Source of the DNA: Heliocidaris erythrogramma
Lineage: Eukaryota > Echinodermata > Echinoidea > Camarodonta > Echinometridae
Direction of reading: 5' to 3'
DNA: 64,000 bases
Assembly (NCBI GenBank): GCA_025617745.1
Contig: CM046868.1
Span: 18,418,615-18,482,614 of the forward strand
The notes beneath the pieces were generated by a model. That model did no database searches. It was not told the origin of the DNA and saw only the letters and a program-made list of their open reading frames with translations. Numbering within the stretch: position 1 is the stretch's first letter; each line of letters opens with the position of its first letter. This document shows, piece after piece, positions 45,391-57,300 of the stretch. The position numbers and the translations under genes are program-made.

Positions 45391-48300
45391 GTAAGATTTT
45401 CCTTTTTTTTTTTTTTTTTTCTATTGCCGAGGTGATGAAAAGGCAGTGTATGGTTTTATGTAGCATCAAGGAACCTGTGCCTTGAACATTCTTTTCCTTT
45501 TTTTCCTTTTTTATTGGTAAGCATTCACATTATTTTGATTATGGATCAATACGTTTCCATTGTATTACTTCTTCCAAACCAAAGTTGCTTCATTATGTTA
45601 CATACATGGACATGCATGTTGTGAATTCCAGTCTACAGTAGTAAAGAGAAATAGTTGCAGTGGCAGTTACATGTCTGTATTTCTGGCATTTTCTGGTTCT
45701 TAAATATTAACTCCACTTATCTGGGTTTTTGGAACTACAGGGCTCGACCTTAGCGGCTGGCCCGGGGCCAATGGCCACCTGAAACGGCGTCGGGCCACCC
45801 GAAACTGACGGATAGGTGGCCCGGTTGGCCACCTAAAAATTTAGCAACTGTAAAGTGTAATGTGTTTTGAATGTTGTGAAAATACATGTAGTACGTCTGT
45901 GACTGTGTGTATCTTTTATGTACTTGAAATTGTTTACTTTTATAACTCTGTAATAAGTCTGCCGATGAAACACGAACATATCACGCATGTATAAAAAAAT
46001 CTTAACTACTACTAGATCTACATCAAGTACGAGTCATAGCGCTAGCACAATGAAACATGCATTGAATTATGTGTCGAACCACTGCGCTACGTGTACGTAC
46101 GTACGTACACCTATACCGGTATAGGCGTACGTAGTGCAGTGGATCGACTACTGTATACAGTATTGTACGTACACATAATTCAATATACCTGCAGCTGCAG
46201 CGATCGCGGATCGACCGCGCGCGCGATTCTATATGACTCAACCACCACATAATTATAAGCGTTAGTCTGTATTCCAGTCAAGTGCATAATGATCCATAAC
46301 TATTTTAATAAAGTCCACCTATAGAACGCATTCTCCAGCTGCTCCCGATCGCATGTCCGCATGGAGTCTCCAGCTACGGTGAGCACTTTACTGGAATGCC
46401 CAATCAGTCTGTTCTAGTTGTGAAATACAGTTGCAATCAGGTTTTTTTAAATAATAGATTTATTGTAAACGGTTGGAATTCAAACTAGCACTAAGATCAA
46501 GACCATGTGCGTCGTACGCGTTGTCCTTGCGATGTGATATTTTGCCGCCTTATCTTAGTCTTTTACAGAGGCAGCGGAGCTGTCGGTGGCGTTAACAATT
46601 TCTCAAAATGAATCAAGTTTAAAGTTTCAAGTTTATTTATCTTTGTTTCTTCAGAAAAACATCAGATACATATGAACAATAAAATAATACATCTATGAGA
46701 TTGAATATATAGGATAGTACAATAGTAACAATGATTTAACAATCACCCGGGCACTGCGAGTGTTTATAAAACAACACAAGACTCCAGTGGCGGCACCAAG
46801 GGGGAGGGGGGCAGAAGCTTTGCCCCCCTCCCCCCAATAATTTTCGGAGTGAAAAAAAATAAAAGGGTGGAAAATGTTTTTGTCCGCCCTTGCCCCCCCC
46901 CCCAACATTTTCTTTTGCCCCCCATTTGCCCCCCCCCCCCACTTTAAAAATCCTGGTGCCGCCACTGCAAGACTCCCATTTTCAAACCAAGACTAAAATC
47001 TTGAATGGGTGTAGTTGATTTGACTTGACGCTGATGGCCTGAACTATGCTAAGAAATAACAAACGCTACCCTAGACCAGGCTAAAGTGCAGGCCGACGTT
47101 GGTTGTTAGGGAAAAATAAATATGTATTATTGTGAATCTGAAACGGTCATGATAGTTTGCACTTTCACTGGTTTCAGTCTTTGCACGATTCTCGTCCTCT
47201 CTTTCTTCTCTGTTTATCCATCTTTATTCTGTCTCTTATCTATAACAACAAGAATGCATCATTGATAAAATCATGATCTCATAACAGATTGACTCAAAAT
47301 CTAAAACATTTTGAAAGCGTCTGTGATACAGACTATTGCTGACAAATTCCAGACGCTCACTCTGATCTGACAGGTTGGTCGTCCGGCCTGGTGCTCGCCG
47401 ATAGGCCAATTAAAAAAAATGTTGTTTACCGTGACGTCCATTTTTTCCATGAAATAATGTCAAAATATAACAGACCAGATAAAAAAGCAATATTCTATAA
47501 TTTACTTAATTACGTAGAAGATCCGATTTAAAATAATTCACAAAGAGAGCACTGGCTCTTTGGATCTTTTCCCGAACTGTCCTTTCATTTATATGACATT
47601 CCATTCTTATATCAAGCCATTATTTTCCAAATTATGAAATTAATGATAATTCTCATCTGTAAATCGCCTGGTCGAACTCATCGTTTACTGCGGATTGCAA
47701 CAAGATACAAACAATTATTTTGCATGGTCCTGTGTGTACCAAAACAACATTCGCATGTGCGAATACATCTTGCTTAAACCCGCTACCGCTACTAGCTACT
47801 TTCGTTACGCAATTGTCAATTATCTAAGTGAATATGATATGATTTGTCTTGATGCAACCTGGAGTAAGTAACCATTATAATAAAGTCAAAAAATAGTTTA
47901 GTTATAAAACTTTAGGCAAACCCGGAGAATAGGGGCTGCGGTCTGCGCGTGCTGTATTCATTTGTGTGCAAGCAAATGTAGCCCAGCGGCGGCGGCGGCG
48001 GCGGCGACGATCTTTCACCAGATTCAGCGATGAAACATTTGCGAGTTTGACTCCATTTCTGGCCAAAATCGTTATGATTTTCATCAAATAACTACAAATC
48101 TGAAAGCCAAGAGGACAATATGATATATCACAGCATTAATTACTTGATTTAAAATATATTTGGAAGTTGTTTTGAACTTGATTATGAACTTGTAACATGT
48201 GTTCATTTTTGTCTCTGCCGATCTCCGCACTGTAAAACCCTATTCTCCGGGTTTGGCAAACTTTAATTATATGAACTGATTCCAAAACACATTATATAAC

Positions 48301-51300
48301 AAAATTGTTTTATTAACTCGTTTCGCGTAGGCTAGCCGTAGGATACATTATTTTTCAATTGAATAAAATGCAGCAATGCATCCGGGCCACCTGAAAATCC
48401 ATTTGGCCACCTGGATTTCATGCTCAAGTGGCCCTGCTGGCCACCTTAAGAAAAAGTTAATGGCAAGCCCTGAACTACAATGTAACAAGGGTCCAGTGCA
48501 AATGCCCCCCTCCTCAAAATGTTATAATATAGTTCTATGGGCCTTACACCCCACCCCCCCCCCCCCCCCCCTCTGCACCTAAATTTTACTCCTCACCCCC
48601 AGAATCAATTCTGAATGGAGTCTTGAATCCATGCTATGGTTATTTAATGTAAAAACTTGTGGAGTCCCTTTTATTATCAGTTGCATCTGTGTTGTTTATT
48701 TTTCTGTGCAGGTTTATGATCAAATGGATGTCTTTAAAGTTGCAGAAATGGTGGAGTTTGTTGGGGTCCTCTCCGTTGATCCTTCATTAGCTCATTTTGC
48801 AGAATCAGAACAAGAGTAAGTTTGTTGTTTTTTCCAGCAATACCTTTATACTTCAAAATACTCAGATGTGGAGAGCACTTTGGCTGTATAAAGCTTTAAA
48901 AAAGGTCCTCACAAAATTTTAAAGTGCAGTACTTCAAAAAGGGAGAGAAATAATCTTGTAAATTGTCACTGATGAAAGTTAACAGTTAATAACTTTACTT
49001 CTAGTTTATTCACATTAATCCTATTTGTCAGAAATTTGAAGTAGATGTACATCTTATGCTTGTCTGTTGGGAGACTAAAATACAGTGAAACCTGCGTTAG
49101 CAACCACCTGTATTAAAAGATCACCTGTCTACTAAGACCACATTTTCTGTTTCCCTGGAATAGTGTTTCTCATTGAAATGTGTAATAAAGGAACCTTTAC
49201 ATCAAGACCAGCTGTCTATAAAGACCACTTTTCTTCTCTCCCTGATTCAGTCTTTGTACACAGGTTTAACTGTACCATTAAATACTAATGTGATCAGTGG
49301 CTGCAGATATCAACTATTTTGCTCATTTCTGCATATATATAGGTCAAGTATAGGTGATGCAGTGGAATCTATGGAATGCATAGAGGAGCAGAACGCCCAT
49401 TCTCCACCTCCGTCTCTGGTTCCGAGGTTACACATGATCGCATCCCGCAAGCTCTCCCACATCAACCCACACATCCCACCTGATATCAACTCCATCATTG
49501 GAAAGTCATGTAGGTTTAACGCATCCAACACAATTTATCTTCTTTCGGGCTAAATAAATTGCCTACCTTCTTCAAATTGACAACATTTATACATTTCTTT
49601 CATTCTTAGTTTAACAGGCAAGCATCTTATTCCCCATCAGTTACTCCATCTTTCTTTCCTCATATACATACAATTCTTTTGGACTTTAAGCTCAGTTATA
49701 AGTTCTTCAACTTTCCCTTCAGTTTATTCACATCTTTTTGATCACTGATTGTTTTGCAATGTAGGATATATTCTCTTTAAGTCATTGCATTACCTGGTAG
49801 ACTGATTTGCAAAGGTATTTCAATATCATTCATACTTCTTTAAACCAAATTTGCTATTAGTAAGTGGAAGGCTGGCCAGATGCTTACTTGTCAGTTGTCA
49901 TAGCAACAACCAATGTATGCAAACTGGTTTCCATCTACAGAGGTCTTAATTATTATAGATATTACAGGGTTTGTTACTAGGGATTCTTGCAAAAATCTTT
50001 TCTTATACATTGCCCCTTAATTGAAAGATATTCTAATATTGGACAGAGGATGTTGATTGGGTAAATACACTTGATGTGAATTTTCCTTATTTTCCCAGTG
50101 GTGGAGAACATCTTAAAGGAGGCAGGTATCATTCGAGACCAGCTGAGATGGCTTCTGAGTCAAGTCCTTCTATGTGATGCCCTAACAGCTGATTATCTCA
50201 TCCTTCATCTTTTATCATCGGTGTAAGTCACCTCTTGAAATTTTGTATTATTACAAAATTACTACCTAGGGACATGTACCTCATAGGCACACTTTTTATA
50301 TCTTCCATGCTGAAACAACCCCTTGAAATAAATAAAAGCTTCCCTATTTGATGCTCAAGCACAATGAATAACAGCAAACATCTTTAGATTAGGGAGATGT
50401 GATTGGTTAAGCAGTATGGTAAGCACTTTGTCTTCACCTACGAACTGGCTTTGACGGACTCCGATCCAAACACAGTCATGGTAACAATAAAGGTTGGTGC
50501 CCAGACGTAAATACCCATATGATTGATACATGTCTGTGAAAATGCAGTCATACTTACAAACTCTGTCGATGTGGATTTTCCCAAATTTATTAATTTCTCA
50601 TCTTTTTCTCCCCCTTGCCTTTCAGGTATGCAAGGAGAGAGGTGTGTGCTCTAGGAAAGCTGAGTCTGAATCTAACTGGACTACCTCAAGATCCTGAGTT
50701 TATCACAACCCTCTACTCGTTGCTAGAACAACTAGTTTCCAAGGTGAGTCTAGGGTTGTACAACACATGCTCCACCAACAATTTCCTACAATAACCAGAT
50801 TCTTAATCTCATTTGTTGACACAATGCTATCCCTTACCCTGACCTTTACCCTAATAAATAAAGCTGGAATAAATGTTGTTGGAGCAAATGGTGGATAACC
50901 GAGTCTGGCCCATTAATATATGAACCAGAAAGATTTTTTGTCTCGCCCACCGGAGGTGAAGGCGAGACTAAGGGATCCAAATGTCATCCGTCCGTCGTCC
51001 GTCCGTCCGTCACAAACGTTATGACAGATAACTTTGCAACCGTCACTCACTTTTCAACCAAACTTGGGTTGTAGATGCACTGAGGGGACCTGCATGTTAT
51101 GGTGCCGTTGGAGGTCACATGATAAGGTCAAAGGTCATACGTTAAAGTTTACCTGCAAGACTCTCTTATGACAGATAACTTTGCAACCATCACTCACTTT
51201 TCAACCAAACTTGGGTTTTAGAAGCACTTGGGGGACCTGCATGTTATGCTGCCATCAGAGGTCACATGGTAAGGTCAAAGGTCATTTCAGGTCAAACATT

Positions 51301-54300
51301 ATAGTTTACCCGCAAGACTCTCTTATGACATAACTTTGTAAACGTCACTTTCCAACCAGTAATGTAGATATATGCAAGCATAACTTATGCAGATTTATGC
51401 ACTTGGGGGACCTGTTGCATGGCAACAGAGATCACGATATTTCTAGTTATCGCATGTGGGCGAGACAAATTATCGCTAATGCCTTGTTTTTTATCTGCAT
51501 TGTATGACTGGGGCAGAACAGCAAAATTTATGTAGTACAGTCAGACCTGCTTTAGCGACCACCTGTATAGAACGACCACCCTAATTTCTCCCGCAGAAAA
51601 TTTGCGTGTTTAGCAACTTTTATACAGCGACCACCCAATTTGCTTCCCATCAGGCGGAAAAATGCCCCCACAACAACCTCCAAACTCGGCGGTTGGCCGT
51701 CCACCGACCATTTACACAACAATAGAACTCAAATTCTAAGACATTTAGCACATCAAAAGGAAATTTTATTGCCTAAAGGGAACGTTTGTCACAATAATCC
51801 GGGGACAGGCAAAGTGTCTTTTGTTCGGAACTCACAATTGACCGCTTCGGCGTAGTTCTAATTGGACAGTTATACATTCACGATGCTAGACCCTACAGAC
51901 GAACAACACAAAAATAGAACTCAAACCAAATTCAAAGACATTTAGGATATTATCAAAAGGACAGCTACATGTAATTACTGAAAGGGAATGTTTCTTACAC
52001 ATTAAATGGATAATCAGAGTGTAGGAGACCAGCAAACAATGCATCTTTTGTTTCGAACACGCAATTGATCGCTTCGCCGTAAATCCCCCGCATTGATAAT
52101 TCAGCGCGGGCATGTCTGAAACAGGCTTGTTCGTTAACTATCTTTTCTAAAAGGAAAATAAATAATTTCAAAAATCTATTTTCTTGGCTAAGATTAATTG
52201 AAATATTGTTTTTAAACAATAAAATGTTTATTTCTTTTAAACTAATGAAGTTTAAATTTTTTACAGACAATATTTATTTTTTTGATAAAAATTTATTGAG
52301 ATCCCCCGATATTTAAAAAAAAATATTTTTAATCGATAGTAGAGAGGCTGAGCCCATCCGATCGCGATCATATCGATCATAGCGACCCATCGATGTCGGT
52401 ATCCTATAAAATGCGTAGCGATCGCATTAAAAAAAGAATAGCCCCAAACATAGAGAAGTCAATTGTATTATTTGATTAAAGTCTGTTTAAAATAATAATT
52501 TTTGGTTGTTGAAAAGTCAAAGTTGCCTGACTGCGATATAACACAAACCAACAAAAAATATATTTCAACTGTACCAAGGAGCTACTAGGCAGTTCATTAT
52601 CATTGCTTAAATATTGTCTGCTGTGATTTATCAACCACTTCATTACTGATCCCAATTTCACTACTCATGTTCAGTCTACTCAAGAACACTCTAATGGGGT
52701 GTTGCAAGAAAGTTGTAATTGATTGCAAGTTGCAACTGATTGGTACTGACCAATCAAAATTATTGTTGCAAGCGCATCTTCTTGAATAGGCAGACCCTGA
52801 ACCATTCAGAATGGTTGTTCTAATTTGCTTGACAATTTGCAATTGATTGCAACTTTCTTGCAACACCCCATAAGACACTAAGAACACTCATATCTACACA
52901 TTTTATGGCATTTACTTTATTCTCACATAATTATGAATGCAAAGTTAACTATTTAAAGGTAAATACAAACACATGTAGGCCTACATATAAAGATACATGT
53001 TAGGTGATGAACTTAATTTCCATTTTAAAAGAGCAAGAGTAATTGGGAACACGATAAATTATGAATTATAATGCTTAAAATATAATCATTATAATTTAAA
53101 CATTTAAAATATCAAGAAGCAAAAAAGTGGTCGCTGCAGCATCTGATTTACATGTAAATTTGCATATATAATAGGCCACCATCCCGCATCCATGTTTCAT
53201 TATTATTACTCGGATTTCAAATGTCCGCCAACCTGTCTATAAAGACCACCTGGTCATAAAGACCGCTTTTCTCGTTTCCCTTGAGCGGTCTTTCTGTACA
53301 GGTTTGACTGTACTATCAGTCCAGATTATAATGCTAGGTTTTGAATATTTGCCAATAGACCTTAGCTCATTGATATGTCATAGGCCTATAAAATGTTATA
53401 CCATTTCTGTAAGAGGATATAGACTACATAGATTGAAGTTTTCTAGCTTTATAGATGTTTTTAAAAGTGAACAACCTAAAATTTGAAAGTGTTTTACCCT
53501 TTGAAATATTGATCCTGGAAATTTGAAGGTAGTGTGATGTGAAGTGCATATTGGGTTTGTATAATTTTGTATTCTTGTTTTATGTTTTTCTTATATTGGT
53601 AAAAGTAATGTCTGTGATGTAACCTGATGTTAGATATTGTCATGCTACATGTACTATGTATTAAATGATATCTAACTTAATGCTTTGTCTCTCAATTCTG
53701 TCACTTAGTCCCACCTATTGCCTCTGACGTTAAGTAACATGAACAAGCTGAAATTGACACCCAAGAAAGACTACACAGCCAACAGGTTAAAAAGCGGCTT
53801 ACTACAGCTCACAGATCGGACACATCTTGTTTTAGATGAGACTGCTCTTCAGCCAGGCCAGCTAGATGCCAATGGTGAGTTTATGATTCTGAAGAATCTT
53901 TTAACAAATTTTCTGATCTTCCAAACAAATGCAAGAGCATGTATATATATATATATGTATAAGATTTACTAAGAATTGTTGAGGTGGAAAGTATGTCATT
54001 TATTTATTAAATTAAAGGGCAATCCAACCTTGGTAATAAGTTGATTTGTGTGAAAGCAGAAAAATAAGAAAAACAGGCTGGTGAAATTTTGAAAGAAATC
54101 GGACAAGGAATAAGAAAGTTATGGATGTTTGAAAAATGAGATCACTACATCTCTGCGAATCTCAAATTGGCAATTTGGTGAGTCGATTGTGACATACTTG
54201 TGGACAACTCTCCCATTTGTCGTACACAAATTTATCATTAATTTGCCGTTTTCTCCGAAGCACCTTTACCCTCGGGGCAGTACTCCAAATATATTGGAGA

Positions 54301-57300
54301 TAGCATATTGTTGTAGGTCCTCATGAAAGAAAAAGATCCTACTAATTAAAACATTTTGAAAAAAGTGACATTTTAGTCATTTTATGTGTTGGAGCGAATG
54401 GAGGAGTTGTCCACAGCTACATCACAGTGACATTACCTATTCGGCCAATTTGAAATTCCCATATGTATAGTGATTACAACTTTCAAAAATTCATAACTTT
54501 CTTATTGCTTGTCCGATTTCGTTTAAACTTTCACCAAACTGCTTCTCTGATTTTTCCTCTTTCTTTCAAAGCAACTTGCTATTAAGGTTGGATTTCCCTT
54601 TAAATTTACAGGGGTGAACTAACAAAATACCCCTGTAATTTTGAAGGGTAATTAAACTGTTAACAGGGTAGTGGTAGGTCATCTATTTGCAATATTCCTA
54701 TTTTTCTACAATAAAAGAAATTGTAGATAATGATATAAAATTTTGCAGTTTTGTTTTATTTGCTTTGTTTTCTGTTGTAATACAGACATTAAAAATAAGG
54801 TACATTGAAACCCATCTGTAGATATTTTGAAAGGTTCCACAAGTCTTGGTCTTTTACCCAACATGCAAGACAGATTTATGCAAAAGTTTAACACAAGTGA
54901 ATATTTGTCAAAATTTAGAATAGTTTTCAAAAATATAGAATAGAACTGATAGGTTTATTGTTCATTAAGATTAGTCTCAATTTTGTGAATAAGTTGTGAT
55001 TGTTTCTTATTACTTTTTTTTCCTAATGTCATTTTCAGGTGTAATGAACTTGGCTGGCCTTGGTAATGTGATTTCATGGCAGAAGGTGGATTATGATTTC
55101 AACTACCACAAGACAGAGTTCCATACTAACATTGGGGTCCTGGTCCTATCTGATGCCAAGTCTATTCTACCAGTGAGTATTTTTCAATGCTTTATGAATA
55201 TTTTTGGAGAAGATATGAATATTAACTTACAAATCCTAGAAGTTCCTAAAGTAGATCAGAACTACCACAAGACAGAAATTTGTTTCCTGGATTTTAGGTT
55301 CAAGAGGTCAAAGATTACAGGGTTATGAAAGTCTAAATATTAAAAAATCTCTATAAATATTGCGTTTTCTAATACATGCACTAATAACCAATCTCAATTT
55401 TGTTCTGTTCTTTCTTGTAGACTGACTGTAGGGTTCATCTGCAGCCCAAGCGAGACCAGGTCAACATGGCTGAGGTTCAGGCCTCTGTCCAGCAAGCCAT
55501 GAGATCTGGAACCATCAACCTTGATAAGATCAGGACCTTTCTAGAGGTCTTACCTCTCTTAGAATACACCATGTCTGATGATGTTCAGAAGGTATGTAAT
55601 CTTGTACGCTTATTGTCTGCTTCCTCTACTCAAGGCAGTTATGTAACCAACGCTTCCAAGAACCTTGCTGTGCAGAAGTTTACTTTCATCTGTCCTTTTG
55701 TAGGATCAGTGAACATAACAAGAGGCATAGTATAGTGGAAACTTCTTTGTTGAACACCTAAACAGAAAGACCACCTGTGTACAGAGACATATTTGTTGCT
55801 TTTGAACAGTTTTTCTCATCAAAATGTACACTGAAGTAACCTATACATAACACAGCCTGCATATGAACATACATGCCAACCGTTCCGTTTTTAACATAAC
55901 CATCCCGTTTTTTTAGTCTTTAGAACCATAAAAAACGGAACGTTCCAATTTTGGGAAAATAGTATTATACCAATCGGCTTCCCATAGCATCCGATTCTTA
56001 ATAAATCTCTTAAAACTTAGATTTTCTTGTGATTTCATGAAGGCCTCCTTTAAATACGCACAAGTAAATAAATGAAATTATTTTAACAGTCAACCGTTCT
56101 ATCCAATTCGCCTAACCCTTCTTCGATTTGGCAATAAATAATTTAAACAACAAAACCCTTATGCACCGAGTGCACTCTGACACTGACCTATCCTTATTGG
56201 CCTCATTAAATATGCGTGCATTCATCCTGTTACTTTATGCACTTCTAGTCCTTAATCTCAACCAAATACATTTAACTCACATGCCCAGCATAAAGCCTGG
56301 CTCATAAGTCATTACTAAAATTAAAATTCATGTTTCTTCATACACTGTCTGTGAGTTCATACATTTTGATTCACATTAACGTGTACATATGTGCACAACT
56401 GCACACATGCACACATGCACAAGCTTCGCTGTACAGATACATAGCAATTACGAACCCACACTTCATTCTTCGAGTTGTAAATTTCAAACTCATAATACTC
56501 ATGTATGAAAATCAGCATAACCATCCTCATCAATACATATGATACATGAAACCTTAAATTAAAATAATAACTCATATTCGTTTACTTACAACATTGGGTT
56601 CATCACAAAATTTAACAAATAACGGCGAGTCTTTAGAATGAAGGTGTATCAAAACACACGTGTACATCATGCAGCGAATATTAGAGCGCCTCCTAGTGAC
56701 AAATTAAAAAATTCATGAGAAGATCCTCGCTTCTGACGTCATCAATTTCTAAACGAATCAAATCACTAATTTTATCAACTGATAATGAAAGAAAGCTTTG
56801 GCAATTTACACCCTCCCCTGTCATATTTAGTGATACTTCCCTTGGACCAATCCCACACCCTCAAAAAACTACCTCATAAGGCAATTATTCAAGTTCAAGT
56901 GCAATTTCAAGTTCGCTTTTACTTCATATTCACATGTCATATTTCATTTTTAATACATACTGTCGGTTTGTTAACAAGACTTAATAATGATAAAAAATAA
57001 TACAGTGTTTATGTAATAAACATAAGCACATAACCAATATATTACATTTTATATCACTTTGGATTACTTGTCGTAACTTGTAAAGAATGACTAACAAAAT
57101 TGGAAATGAGGATATGAAGGAGCCTAAAGTAAAAGCCAAGCTTGTTGGTTATAGGCTCCAGAGAGTAATAAAATATAAGTCTTACAAGGTTGTGAGAAGG
57201 AACAAGAAACAGTTGAAGATAAGTTTAAGTAAAACAACTACATGTATTATTAAAAGTTTCATCAAATGTGAATGAATAATCAGCAAATGATACTTAAGTG

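Larger units (their letters stand above)
45740..48471. mobile_element. 2.7-kb hAT-like element with 8-bp target duplication, nested
   Basis: GAACTACA flanks both sides (45732-45739 and 48472-48479). The ends GGGCTCGACCTTAGC and the inverse of TTAATGGCAAGCCCT are inverted. Sub-terminal GGCCACCTGAAA and GGCCACCTG words appear on both sides. There is no transposase frame, so it is non-autonomous or an emptied copy. Two smaller 8-bp-duplication elements sit inside it at 46785 and 47915. It lies in MCMBP intron 5. Confidence 0.8.

Noticed and set aside
53304-53486. Small plus-strand frame after the 1.8-kb pogo-like element
   Set aside because: No motif, splice sites or family similarity; ordinary intron composition.
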